Source of the DNA: Candidatus Nomurabacteria bacterium
GTDB taxonomy: Bacteria; Patescibacteriota; Minisyncoccia; Phycocordibacterales; UBA1006
Reading direction: 5' to 3'
DNA length: 10,307 nt
Assembly: GCA_029882015.1 (NCBI GenBank)
Contig: JAOULM010000023.1
Location: 1-10,307 of the forward strand
The position numbers and the translations under genes are program-made. This document shows positions 1 through 7,334 of this stretch, piece after piece. Position 1 is the stretch's first letter, and each line of letters opens with the position of its first letter. The notes beneath the pieces are model-generated. The model ran no database searches and was not told where the DNA came from. It was given only the letters and a program-made list of their open reading frames with translations.

Positions 1-1538
1 TTGCTATTGTTGTGATAATTTTTTGTGTTCGTCTTTTTGGATTACAAATAGTAAACGGAGAAGACTTTCTGGCAACCAGCGAGAGAAATCGTCTGGAGCG
101 TATCCCAATTTTTGCGGAACGTGGTGTCATATACGACAGAAATGGTGTCGAACTAGCATGGAATGAAAAACATTCAGGCGAGGAACCTTTTTCATTCCGA
201 AAATATAAAACTGGTGGATTTGCGCACTTGTTGGGTTACGTGAAATATCCAACCAAAGATAGCTCTGGTTTTTACTGGAGAAAAGCAATCGAAGGCAAAG
301 ATGGAATTGAAAAATGGCTCGATGATTACATCGGCGGTCAAAACGGAAGTAAGCTTATCGAGGTAAACGCCAGATTTGAAACAATATCAGAAAGTTCAGT
401 AATAGCCCCAAAAGATGGAGATAATATAACATTAACTATTGATTCTGATTTGCAACATGCTTTGTACACCAATATTAAAAATACTATTGATACATTTGAT
501 TATCAGGGTGGAGCAGGGGTAGTAATTGATGTAACCAATGGTGAAATAATCGCGTTGGTTAGCGCACCAGAATATGATTCTAATATACTCTCAGTTGGAG
601 AAGACAAACAAGCCATAACAGATTTTTTCGATCACCCCGGTAAACCATTCCTGAACCGAGCGGTCAGTGGTGTGTATACGCCAGGGTCAATTGTAAAACC
701 ATTTGTTGCATTGGCTGCCTTGCAAGAAGGAATAATAACAAAATCATATCAATTCAGATCTATAGGGCAAATTGAAATTCCAAACAAATATGATCCAGAT
801 AATCCGTCTATTTTTCGAGACAACCGACCGGATGGATACGGCATGACGAATGTGACCAAAGCTATAGCCGAATCTGTAAACACTTTTTTCTATGTAATAT
901 CTGGTGGGTATCAAGGGCGTGATGGACTAGGCATAGACCGTATCAGTAAAATAATGCGAGACTTTGGGTTCGAAACATTAACTAATATCGATATTCCAGG
1001 AGAGGCAATTGGCGTTGTTCCAAATCCAAAATGGAAAGAAAAGATTTTTGGCGAAGGCTGGCGACTGGGAGATACATACATCACAGGAATTGGGCAATTC
1101 GGATTCCAAGTAACACCAATACAAATGGTTCGGTCAGTATCGGCTCTGGCAAACGGTGGAATATTGGTGAGCCCTCATGTTGTAAAAGATCCATTATCAA
1201 CTGACTCTAAATTAGAAAACATAAAAGATGTTTCTGCTGAACATTTGAAAACTGTACACGAGGGGATGCGTCAAACGGTAACAGATGGTACTGCTCCGGG
1301 ATTAAATGTATCGTACGAAAAATTTGCAGCAAAAACAGGAACGGCACAAGTTGCAGGTAAAACTCGAATCAACTCTTGGGTGACTGGATTTTTCCCGTAC
1401 GAACAACCTAAATATGCGTTTGTGATTGTTATGGAGAGGGGTCCACTTGAAGGAGCCCCCAGTGCAACATGGATTGCTAGATGGGCATTTGATGACCTGC
1501 GCGAAATAAATCCGGAATTTTTCACCCCCAAGCAATAG
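1..1538 (+). CDS. mrdA: Penicillin-binding protein 2-like transpeptidase (5'-truncated by window edge)
   Basis: Class B penicillin-binding protein that cross-links peptidoglycan outside the membrane, probably for cell elongation. The reading frame is open from base 3, so the true start lies upstream. The first visible residues (AIVVIIFCVRLFGLQ) are the end of an N-terminal membrane anchor. Numbering from the GTG at 12, a pedestal region with RGVIYDRNG near residue 40 and GKDGIEKW near residue 95 precedes the transpeptidase domain. All three catalytic motifs are present: SIVK with nucleophile S226, SVN at 288-290 and KTG at 441-443. The KDGIEKW segment and overall shape favour PBP2/MrdA over FtsI, and a separate FtsI lies at 5565. 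About 500 residues are visible, close to a full PBP2 without a long insertion. No RodA gene follows. The TAG stop lies within a hairpin. The transpeptidase assignment is secure; the MrdA subclass is less so. Confidence 0.88.
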   Translation, partial: AIVVIIFCVRLFGLQIVNGEDFLATSERNRLERIPIFAERGVIYDRNGVELAWNEKHSGEEPFSFRKYKTGGFAHLLGYVKYPTKDSSGFYWRKAIEGKDGIEKWLDDYIGGQNGSKLIEVNARFETISESSVIAPKDGDNITLTIDSDLQHALYTNIKNTIDTFDYQGGAGVVIDVTNGEIIALVSAPEYDSNILSVGEDKQAITDFFDHPGKPFLNRAVSGVYTPGSIVKPFVALAALQEGIITKSYQFRSIGQIEIPNKYDPDNPSIFRDNRPDGYGMTNVTKAIAESVNTFFYVISGGYQGRDGLGIDRISKIMRDFGFETLTNIDIPGEAIGVVPNPKWKEKIFGEGWRLGDTYITGIGQFGFQVTPIQMVRSVSALANGGILVSPHVVKDPLSTDSKLENIKDVSAEHLKTVHEGMRQTVTDGTAPGLNVSYEKFAAKTGTAQVAGKTRINSWVTGFFPYEQPKYAFVIVMERGPLEGAPSATWIARWAFDDLREINPEFFTPKQ

Positions 1539-1570
1539 ACATAGGTTGAACCTCTGTCTATTGCTTGGGG
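1526..1570 (+). terminator. Long hairpin overlapping the mrdA stop codon
   Basis: Perfect 15-bp arms at 1526-1540 and 1556-1570 (CCCCAAGCAATAGAC and its complement). The stem continues inward as AGGT/ACCT closing a TGA loop, with one mismatch. The TAG stop (1536-1538) is in the left arm. Only a weak T-rich stretch follows (GGATTTTGCC), so this may terminate transcription inefficiently or serve mainly as a 3'-end stabiliser. The greA -35 begins 12 bases further on. Confidence 0.6.
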
Positions 1571-1581
1571 TGGATTTTGCC

Positions 1582-1609
1582 TTGAATTTTATTGAAATTC
1601 TGGTATGAT
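1582..1609 (+). promoter_or_regulatory. Promoter of greA with extended -10
   Basis: TTGAAT at 1582-1587, a 16-bp spacer, and TATGAT at 1604-1609 preceded by TGG, which makes an extended -10. Transcription should begin near 1616, at or one base before the ATG at 1617, so the transcript is predicted to be leaderless. Read directly from the sequence; the start site is inferred from normal -10 spacing. Confidence 0.7.
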
Positions 1610-1616
1610 GCGCCGT

Positions 1617-2075
1617 ATGACAGACTATTTTATTACTCCAGCAAAAATAAAGGAATTGAAAAAAGAACTATTAGAACGAGAAAACACAATGCGTCCAGAA
1701 ATTTTGGGACGTGTAAAAGTCGCCAAAGAACGTGGTGATTTGTCAGAAAATGCAGAATATCACGACGCTCGAGATGAACAAAGAAAAAATGAGGAGCGAA
1801 TCAAAGAAATAAAAACGATTGTTTCCGAGGCAACTATCGTCAAAACCCATTCGACTGACATTGTTGGTATTGGCTCAACCGTAACATTCACCAAAGATGA
1901 CGGAACTGAAAAAACTTTTACTTTGGTTGGGCCCGAAGAGGCCGACATGACCGCAGGAAAAATTTCATTCAAGTCACCGATTGGTGGTGCATTGATGGGG
2001 AAAAAGGTAAAAGAAGACGCGCTGGTTCAAACCCCAGCCGGAGAAATGAAATACACAATCAAAAAAATCGTATAA
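1617..2075 (+). CDS. greA: Transcription elongation factor GreA
   Basis: GreA enters the secondary channel of RNA polymerase and stimulates cleavage of backtracked transcripts. From ATG 1617 the product is 152 residues, near the usual 155-160. The N-terminal coiled coil carries the family signature GDLSENAEYHDARDEQ at about residues 40-55, with the acidic tip residues in DLSENAEY. The C-terminal FKBP-like domain includes GPEEADMTAGKISFKSP and ends TPAGEMKYTIKKI. An ATG at 1605 in the same frame lies inside the -10 element and cannot be on an mRNA from this promoter, so 1617 is preferred. No Shine-Dalgarno is present. The gene has its own promoter and terminator and forms a single-gene transcription unit. 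Confidence 0.95.
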   Translation: MTDYFITPAKIKELKKELLERENTMRPEILGRVKVAKERGDLSENAEYHDARDEQRKNEERIKEIKTIVSEATIVKTHSTDIVGIGSTVTFTKDDGTEKTFTLVGPEEADMTAGKISFKSPIGGALMGKKVKEDALVQTPAGEMKYTIKKIV

Positions 2076-2077
2076 GG

Positions 2078-2107
2078 AAAAAAGCCCCACTGGGGCTTTT
2101 TCTTTTT
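2078..2107 (+). terminator. Intrinsic terminator of greA
   Basis: GCCCC at 2084-2088 pairs with GGGGC at 2092-2096 around an ACT loop. The stem is flanked by an A-tract at 2078-2083 and a T-rich tail TTTTTCTTTTT. It starts 2 bases after the greA stop. The symmetric A and T tracts could also stop transcription from the other strand. Confidence 0.9.
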
Positions 2108-2109
2108 AA

Positions 2110-2138
2110 ATGACAAAACACCAATTTTCCGCTATAAT
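2110..2138 (+). promoter_or_regulatory. Promoter of lysS
   Basis: ATGACA at 2110-2115 (5 of 6 to TTGACA), an exact 17-bp spacer, and a perfect TATAAT at 2133-2138. The predicted start near 2145 leaves a leader of about 28 nt, which is A+T-rich with no ribosome-binding sequence. Confidence 0.8.
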
Positions 2139-2172
2139 TTGACGTATTAATCCATAACTCTTAATTATTATC

Positions 2173-3654
2173 ATGGCATCACTTGACGAAATACGCACAG
2201 CCCGTCTGGCAAAAATAGAAACTCTGAAAAATGCGGGGATGAATCCCTATTCTCCGTCAGTCCCGCGCGATATGTCGTTGGCAGACGCGGCGCAGGATTT
2301 TTCCGAAATCAACGAGACAGATAAACCTGTTTCGTTGGCTGGGCGCGTCATGGCTATTCGCGGATCAGGCGCAATCATGTTTGTTGTCTTGCGCGAGGGA
2401 AACCACGATTTCCAAGCCGTTCTAAAAAAAGACGAAATAGATACAGAAAAATTTGCGCTGTTCCAGGATGCCGTAGATATGGGAGATTGGATTTCTGTTA
2501 CTGGACCATTGTTCGTCACCCAAAAGGGACAAGAATCTATTTTGATTAACGATTGGACCATGGGATCAAAATCATTATTACCAATGCCAGAAAAATGGGC
2601 AGGTCTGACTGACGACGACGAGAGAATGCGCAAACGATATTTGGAAATTATTTCTGACACAGATGTGTATGACCGTTTTGCAATGCGAACAAAAATAGTA
2701 ACAGCCATTCGAACTTTTATGGATGACCGTGATTTCATGGAAATTGAAACACCTATTTTGCAAACACAGGCTGGTGGGGCTATGGCGCAAACTTTTAAAA
2801 CTCATCACAATGACTACGACATGGATATGGTTTTGCGTATCAGTTTAGAATTGGAACATAAAATGCTGATGACTGCGGGATACCCACGTATTTATGAAAT
2901 TGGGAAAAACTTTCGTAACGAGGGGTCTGATCCAACTCACATCCAGGAATTTACCATGATGGAATGGTACGCGGCTTTTGCTACACTGGAAGACAATATG
3001 ACATGGACGCAAGAATTGCTAAAACATTTGGCTAGTGACATTATTGGTAAAACAGAATTTACTGTTACAGATGCCGATGGAAATAATACAACAGTAGATT
3101 TCGCAGGAGATTGGCCACGGGTGAAATTCGGTGATTTGGTTATGAAAAATGTAGGAATAGATATTACCAGCGCCAGCGATGGTGACGTTGCAGACAAAGC
3201 CATAGGGCTGGGCATGGACAAAACCGAAGCTGGAAAAACAGGTCGCGCAAATCTGTTAGATTTTATATACAAAAAAACATCACGTAATAAAATTATCAAC
3301 CCAACATTCGTTACAGATTATCCAGGGAACTTGAAACCATTGGCTCAACAAAACGACGATGGAACAGCACGTGTCGCGCAGTTGATTATTGCCGGAGCCG
3401 AAATCACAAATCAATATGCCGAATTAACTGACCCCGTACGGCAACGCGAACTATTGAAAACCCAATCTGATGCAAAATCAGCAGGTGATGCCGAGGCAAT
3501 GGAGATCGACGAACGATTCCTGACCGCCATGGAGCACGGTATGCCACCCATGACAGGGTTTGGGATGGGAATTGACCGATTGGTTGCAATACTGACTGAA
3601 CAAAAGAACCTGCGGGATATTATCTTCTCCCCGATAATGAAGACAAAGGAATAA
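2173..3654 (+). CDS. lysS: Lysine--tRNA ligase, class II
   Basis: Charges tRNA-Lys with lysine using ATP in the cytoplasm. The 493-residue length fits bacterial class II LysRS. An N-terminal OB-fold anticodon-binding domain spans roughly residues 45-130 (VSLAGRVMAIRGSG onward). The catalytic core follows: motif 1 around FMEIETPILQTQAGGA (residue 190), motif 2 with FRNEGSDPTHIQEFTMMEWY (near 250-270), and motif 3 GFGMGIDRLVAILTEQKNLRDIIF close to the C-terminus. The segment AEITNQYAELTDPVRQRE corresponds to the lysine-site EIxNxYxELNDP motif. ATG 2173 is the first start after a clear promoter and gives a normal N-terminus. It is a single-gene transcription unit between two terminators. Lysine specificity is inferred from motif resemblance. 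Confidence 0.96.
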   Translation: MASLDEIRTARLAKIETLKNAGMNPYSPSVPRDMSLADAAQDFSEINETDKPVSLAGRVMAIRGSGAIMFVVLREGNHDFQAVLKKDEIDTEKFALFQDAVDMGDWISVTGPLFVTQKGQESILINDWTMGSKSLLPMPEKWAGLTDDDERMRKRYLEIISDTDVYDRFAMRTKIVTAIRTFMDDRDFMEIETPILQTQAGGAMAQTFKTHHNDYDMDMVLRISLELEHKMLMTAGYPRIYEIGKNFRNEGSDPTHIQEFTMMEWYAAFATLEDNMTWTQELLKHLASDIIGKTEFTVTDADGNNTTVDFAGDWPRVKFGDLVMKNVGIDITSASDGDVADKAIGLGMDKTEAGKTGRANLLDFIYKKTSRNKIINPTFVTDYPGNLKPLAQQNDDGTARVAQLIIAGAEITNQYAELTDPVRQRELLKTQSDAKSAGDAEAMEIDERFLTAMEHGMPPMTGFGMGIDRLVAILTEQKNLRDIIFSPIMKTKE

Positions 3655-3676
3655 ATTAGACGAGATTTTATAAAAT

Positions 3677-3714
3677 AATGAAAAAGCCCCTGCGAACGCA
3701 GGGGCTTTTTCATT
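3677..3714 (+). terminator. Strong intrinsic terminator of lysS
   Basis: Perfect 18-bp arms at 3677-3694 and 3697-3714, containing GCCCCTGCG/CGCAGGGGC with A5 before and T5 after. The A and T flanks make it potentially bidirectional. It separates lysS from the division cluster. Confidence 0.93.
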
Positions 3715-3732
3715 TATCCACAGAATGTGCTA

Positions 3733-3781
3733 TTGTGGAGGGTAGTGGGATGAATTATAATAGAAGTGGGATGAAGTGGGG
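3733..3781 (+). promoter_or_regulatory. mraZ promoter overlapped by a phased MraZ-box array
   Basis: TTGTGG at 3733-3738, a 17-bp spacer, and a perfect TATAAT at 3756-3761. Around it lie TGGGN boxes: TGGAG 3736 (imperfect), TGGGA 3746, TGGGA 3767 and TGGGG 3777. Spacing is 10, 21 and 10 bp, keeping them on one helix face. The 11-mer AGTGGGATGAA occurs exactly at 3744-3754 and 3765-3775. MraZ is known to bind TGGGN repeats about 10 bp apart upstream of its own gene. Bound protein would cover the -10 and start site, so autorepression is inferred. Confidence 0.8.
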
Positions 3782-3849
3782 AATTTAAAAAAACGCAGTT
3801 TTTATTAAATTTCCCATCCTGAATACAACCGTAGGTGTGTATTCAGGAT
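3779..3849 (+). promoter_or_regulatory. mraZ 5' leader with two hairpins
   Basis: Hairpin 1 spans 3779-3815: an A/T-rich stem with GGG/CCC at its base and two single-base bulges. Its left arm overlaps the last MraZ box. Hairpin 2 has a perfect 12-bp stem at 3816-3827 and 3838-3849 (ATCCTGAATACA and its complement) with a 10-nt loop. Neither has a terminating T-tract. The remaining leader to 3902 is A/T-rich with no ribosome-binding site. No known riboswitch was recognised. Confidence 0.5.
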
Positions 3850-3902
3850 CCAGATAAAATCGGAATTCATATAGTTCATCACACTAAAATACGACTTTTT
3901 AT

Positions 3903-4337
3903 ATGCTTCTAGGAGAATACATACATACTTTGGATACAAAAAAACGGTTATCAATGCCATCAAAATTCCGCAAGGAATTAGGCACAACCGTTATTGTTAC
4001 TCGTGGACTCGACGGATGTTTATTCGTCTATTCAACCAATGAATGGAACAAATTCACCGAGAAGCTAGCCGACCTGTCTATGGGGCAATCTGATAGCCGT
4101 GCGTTCAATCGCTTCTTGTTATCAGGTGCCGTCGAAACAGATGTCGACAAAGCTGGTCGTATTTTAGTGCCTGACTTTCTCAAGTCCTTTGCAAAGTTAA
4201 CATCGAAAGTAGTTGTTGCCGGCGTGCACAACCGCGTAGAAATTTGGAATGAAAAAGCATGGAATGCATACAAAAAATCTGTCGAAATCAAAGCCGATGC
4301 ATTGGCTGAAAAACTGGGGGATATTGGAATGATTTAA
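3903..4337 (+). CDS. mraZ: Transcriptional regulator MraZ
   Basis: DNA-binding regulator of the division and cell-wall cluster, usually a ring-shaped oligomer with two AbrB-like SpoVT half-domains. At 144 residues it has the usual length. It begins with the typical MLLGEYIHTLDTKKRLSMP. The first DxxxR DNA-contact motif is D11-R15 and the second is D82-R86 in DKAGRILVP, so both half-domains are intact. ATG 3903 is the canonical start. It is first in the cluster, followed by rsmH after 7 nt, so the two are almost certainly co-transcribed. Its own probable binding boxes lie at 3736-3781, which supports autoregulation. No Shine-Dalgarno is visible. Confidence 0.96.
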   Translation: MLLGEYIHTLDTKKRLSMPSKFRKELGTTVIVTRGLDGCLFVYSTNEWNKFTEKLADLSMGQSDSRAFNRFLLSGAVETDVDKAGRILVPDFLKSFAKLTSKVVVAGVHNRVEIWNEKAWNAYKKSVEIKADALAEKLGDIGMI

Positions 4338-4344
4338 AAATATT

Positions 4345-5238
4345 ATGAAAACTAACATTCACATACCAGTTTTATCTGCAGAGGTAATAGACAGCCTTGA
4401 CCTTGACCCAAACGACACAGTCGTAGACGCGACTTTGGGCGGGGCAGGGCATGCGCTCCAAATTACAGACAAACTTGGATCAGATGGTCATTTCATTGGA
4501 ATTGACACTGATCCGTTGGCTATAAAATTCGGAGAAGATGTATTGTCAGATGCAAAATGTAGTGTTGACTTGGTTCGCGCTAATTTCCGAGATATATCAA
4601 AAATTCTGGATTCATTACAAATCAAAAATGCAGACAAAATATTGATGGACCTAGGCTGGAGCAGTAATCAAATAGAGGACCCAGAACGCGGGTTTTCATT
4701 TATGGCTGATGGTCCTCTGGACATGCGATTGAATCCTGACGCTGAAATATCGGCTCACACGGTCGTGAATGAATGGGGCGAGGACACAATCGCAGATATC
4801 CTATACGGTTTCTCTGACGAGCGTTTCTCGCGTCCCATAGCCCGCAATATCGTCGAGGCACGCGAACAAGTCGAAATTACAACAACAGGGCAATTAGCCG
4901 AAATTGTTGCAAATTCAATACCAAAACGATTCCATCCAAAACGTTTGCATCCAGCCACTAAAACATTCCAAGCCATTCGCATGGCAGTCAATGACGAACT
5001 GGGAGCATTGAAACAAGGAATGACAGATGGATTTGTCAAGCTATCAGCCAACGGCATAATGTCAATCATCACTTTTCATAGCACCGAAGACCGCGCAGTC
5101 AAAAATTACTTTCGATCGTTAAAACAATCAGGAGCAGGAGAACTAATCAATAAAAAACCGATTACCGCCTCTGAAACAGAATTATTAAATAATCAACGCG
5201 CACGATCAGCAAAACTACGTGCAATAAAAAAACTTTAA
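4345..5238 (+). CDS. rsmH: 16S rRNA (cytosine-1402-N4)-methyltransferase RsmH
   Basis: SAM-dependent methyltransferase that modifies C1402 in the decoding site of 16S rRNA. The 297 residues are slightly shorter than the common 300-315. SAM-binding motifs are VVDATLGGAGHA (near residues 26-37) and FIGIDTDPLA (near 50-60). Family signatures follow: MDLGWSSNQIEDPERGFSF, GPLDMRLN, LHPATKTFQAIRMAVNDEL, ITFHSTEDRAVK, and the C-terminal NNQRARSAKLRAIKKL. It sits 7 nt after mraZ and 9 nt before the FtsL-like gene, the usual dcw order. The start has no Shine-Dalgarno but an A-rich AAAAATATT immediately upstream. Confidence 0.96.
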   Translation: MKTNIHIPVLSAEVIDSLDLDPNDTVVDATLGGAGHALQITDKLGSDGHFIGIDTDPLAIKFGEDVLSDAKCSVDLVRANFRDISKILDSLQIKNADKILMDLGWSSNQIEDPERGFSFMADGPLDMRLNPDAEISAHTVVNEWGEDTIADILYGFSDERFSRPIARNIVEAREQVEITTTGQLAEIVANSIPKRFHPKRLHPATKTFQAIRMAVNDELGALKQGMTDGFVKLSANGIMSIITFHSTEDRAVKNYFRSLKQSGAGELINKKPITASETELLNNQRARSAKLRAIKKL

Positions 5239-5247
5239 CAAAAATAT

Positions 5248-5541
5248 ATGACATTTTCACGAAACAATATAGCAGGAATTCTTGTCGCAATTATTGCGAT
5301 TCTAGGTGGGCTATATCTCTATTTCCTAGGTGGAACTGTTGTGGCAATTGCCGAACACAAAGACGCACAATCAGAAATTCGTGATATGACATCCAGCCTT
5401 GCTGAATTAGAATTAGAATATTACAATATCAGCTCATCACTATCGACAGGAGCTGTTGCGGTAAACGGGTTCGAGCAACCAAACAATCGATATTTTGTCG
5501 CACGTAGCGTAGATTCAGCCGTGGCATTAATAACAGAATAG
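5248..5541 (+). CDS. ftsL: FtsL-like bitopic membrane protein
   Basis: A 97-residue protein with a very short N-terminal cytoplasmic tail, one membrane segment at about residues 8-30 (rich in I, L, G, A), and an outside region. The latter starts with a heptad-like, E/L-rich stretch at about 33-65 that could form a coiled coil. It lies between rsmH and ftsI, where FtsL is encoded in nearly all dcw clusters; FtsL is a small, poorly conserved divisome scaffold that pairs with a DivIC/FtsB partner. Assignment rests on topology, size and position rather than sequence motifs. The last 30 residues (QPNNRYFVARSVDSAV) resemble nothing I recognise. A generic small membrane protein is the alternative. 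Confidence 0.7.
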   Translation: MTFSRNNIAGILVAIIAILGGLYLYFLGGTVVAIAEHKDAQSEIRDMTSSLAELELEYYNISSSLSTGAVAVNGFEQPNNRYFVARSVDSAVALITE

Positions 5542-5544
5542 ACG

Positions 5545-5553
5545 TGATATAAT
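5545..5553 (+). promoter_or_regulatory. Extended -10 promoter immediately before ftsI
   Basis: TGATATAAT at 5545-5553 is a perfect TATAAT with the TGn extension. No good -35 is seen at 16-17 bp; the best is the weak CATTAA/ATTAAT region near 5525. The predicted start near 5560 is 4-6 nt before the ftsI ATG. It lies in the 23-bp gap after the FtsL-like stop. It may add to read-through from mraZ. Confidence 0.5.
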
Positions 5554-5564
5554 TTGTCACATCT

Positions 5565-7292
5565 ATGACAAAATCTTTTCAAGAAAAAACCACCAAAATA
5601 CGACTACGTATTATTTCAGGTGGTTTTTTATTGATGGCGATTCTTATTGCTGCTCGATTATTTACAGTCCAGGTAATTCACTCTGATATTTACTCTGCCC
5701 GAGCAGAACGTCAATATATTCTCCCCGAAGGAAGCATTTTTGAACGTGGAAATATTTTCTTTACTGGACGAGATGGTGGATTAGTGTCTGCTGCCACATT
5801 AAAAGCTGGATATAGACTAGCATTAGTCCCTAGAAATATAACAGATGATCCTCAGGTAATATATACACGTCTGGCGCCTTTTTTAAATATAAGCCAGGAA
5901 ACTTTTATATCTCGTGCCTCTAAGACAAACGACCCTTATGAGGAAATCGCAACACATCTGCCCGAAGATTCTGCGGAATATATAAAAGAAATGGATATAG
6001 ATGGTGTTCAATTGATAAAAGAAAAGTGGCGTTTTTATCCAGCAGAATCACGAGCCGCACAAGTCATTGGATTCCTGGGATTTGATGGTGATAAACAATC
6101 TGGACGATATGGATTGGAACGAGAATACAACACGGTCTTGTCTCATGATAATAATTCTCCTGATGTTAATTTCTTTGCAGAAATTTTTACAGACTTGGGT
6201 AAAAAAATAAATACAGACATAGAAGACCGCCAAGGCGACATCATCACAACAATAGAACCACAGATTCAACTTTTTCTAGATGAACAAATATCAAATATTC
6301 AAAATAAATGGAGCAGTAAATCAGTTGGTGGAATTATTATGGACCCAAAAACCGGAGCCATCTATGCCATGGGCGGATCTCCGTCATTTAACCCCAACAC
6401 GTTTGGGGCGGTTGATGATATTGGTGTTTACACCAACCCCAATGTTCAGAGCGTATTTGAAATGGGATCCATTATGAAACCTATTATTATGTCGATGGGT
6501 CTCGAGAGCGAATCAATAACAGCAAAAACAGAATATTTTGACCGCGGTGAAGTGTCCGTAGATGGTAGCATCATTCGTAACTTTGACCGAATGGGTCGTG
6601 GGCAAGTAACCATGCAAGACGTATTAAACCAATCATTGAACACAGGAATGGTTCTGGTCGCAGAGCGAACAGGAAACAAAACCATGCGTAATTATTTTGA
6701 AAAATTTGGCTTTACAGAAAAAACAGATATAGATTTACCAGGAGAACCCAACAATCTAACCAGCAACTTGAAAAGCAACCGAGCGATAGAATTTGCCAAC
6801 ATGGCGTTCGGACAGGGAATAGCAGTTACACCAATCAGCATGATCCGCGCTCTGTCTGCATTGGGAAATGGTGGGACACTGCCAACCCCGCATGTTGTAC
6901 GCGCCATAAAACCAACTAACGGTATATTGCGTGACATAACACCAGAATCAAATACCCAGCGGGCTATTACAGTAGAAACTTCCGAAGAAATAACGCGCAT
7001 GCTGGTTACCGTTCTGGACTCACAAAAAGACGGAGAATTGTCCATGCCAAACCACAGCATCGCCGCCAAAACAGGAACAGCGCAGATTGCCAACCCCGCA
7101 GGAGGTTATTATACAGATCGCAACCTGCACAGTTTTTTTGGATACTTGCCAGCGTATGACCCACAGTTTATTGTGTTGTTGTGGACCGAATATCCCAAGG
7201 AGGTCAAATTTGCCTCGCAAACCCTGATGCCTCCATTCCTGGAAACCGCTGAATTCTTGATTAATTATTATGACGTACCACCTGATAGGTAA
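5565..7292 (+). CDS. ftsI: Septal peptidoglycan transpeptidase FtsI (PBP3)
   Basis: Class B penicillin-binding protein of the divisome that cross-links septal peptidoglycan together with a FtsW-type polymerase. The 575 residues comprise a membrane anchor at about 14-35 (GGFLLMAILIAARLF), a pedestal domain with EGSIFERGNIFFT near 50 and a GRYGLEREYN segment near 180, and the transpeptidase domain. The catalytic motifs are SIMK (nucleophile S302, K305), SLN at 357-359 and KTGTAQ from K502. There is no C-terminal PASTA domain. Its position after rsmH and an FtsL-like gene supports FtsI rather than PBP2. It ends the cluster: no mur genes, mraY or ftsW follow. The start at 5565 is supported by the promoter just upstream. 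Confidence 0.94.
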   Translation: MTKSFQEKTTKIRLRIISGGFLLMAILIAARLFTVQVIHSDIYSARAERQYILPEGSIFERGNIFFTGRDGGLVSAATLKAGYRLALVPRNITDDPQVIYTRLAPFLNISQETFISRASKTNDPYEEIATHLPEDSAEYIKEMDIDGVQLIKEKWRFYPAESRAAQVIGFLGFDGDKQSGRYGLEREYNTVLSHDNNSPDVNFFAEIFTDLGKKINTDIEDRQGDIITTIEPQIQLFLDEQISNIQNKWSSKSVGGIIMDPKTGAIYAMGGSPSFNPNTFGAVDDIGVYTNPNVQSVFEMGSIMKPIIMSMGLESESITAKTEYFDRGEVSVDGSIIRNFDRMGRGQVTMQDVLNQSLNTGMVLVAERTGNKTMRNYFEKFGFTEKTDIDLPGEPNNLTSNLKSNRAIEFANMAFGQGIAVTPISMIRALSALGNGGTLPTPHVVRAIKPTNGILRDITPESNTQRAITVETSEEITRMLVTVLDSQKDGELSMPNHSIAAKTGTAQIANPAGGYYTDRNLHSFFGYLPAYDPQFIVLLWTEYPKEVKFASQTLMPPFLETAEFLINYYDVPPDR

Positions 7293-7299
7293 AAATTTA

Positions 7300-7323
7300 C
7301 CCCCAGCACAAATGTGATGGGGG
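7300..7323 (-). terminator. Terminator hairpin between ftsI and a minus-strand small gene
   Basis: CCCCCA (7300-7305) pairs with TGGGGG (7318-7323). CAC/GTG extends the stem after one mismatch around an AAAT loop. On the minus strand the hairpin is followed by TAAATTTTTA, a reasonable T-rich tail; on the plus strand what follows is not T-rich. It therefore works best for the minus-strand gene ending at 7335, and may also stop ftsI transcripts. Confidence 0.6.
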
Positions 7324-7334
7324 ATATTGGTTAG

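Noticed and set aside
2247..2738. 163-residue minus-strand open frame inside lysS
   Set aside because: It is a shadow of the conserved lysS coding sequence, with no signals of its own.
3805..3987. 60-residue minus-strand open frame across the mraZ leader
   Set aside because: It overlaps the conserved mraZ start and the palindromic leader; its composition fits a chance frame.
5544..5560. GTGA-N9-TCAC symmetry over the ftsI -10, resembling a CRP/FNR-type site
   Set aside because: CRP/FNR half-sites are separated by 6 bp, not 9, and the inner positions are only partly symmetric.
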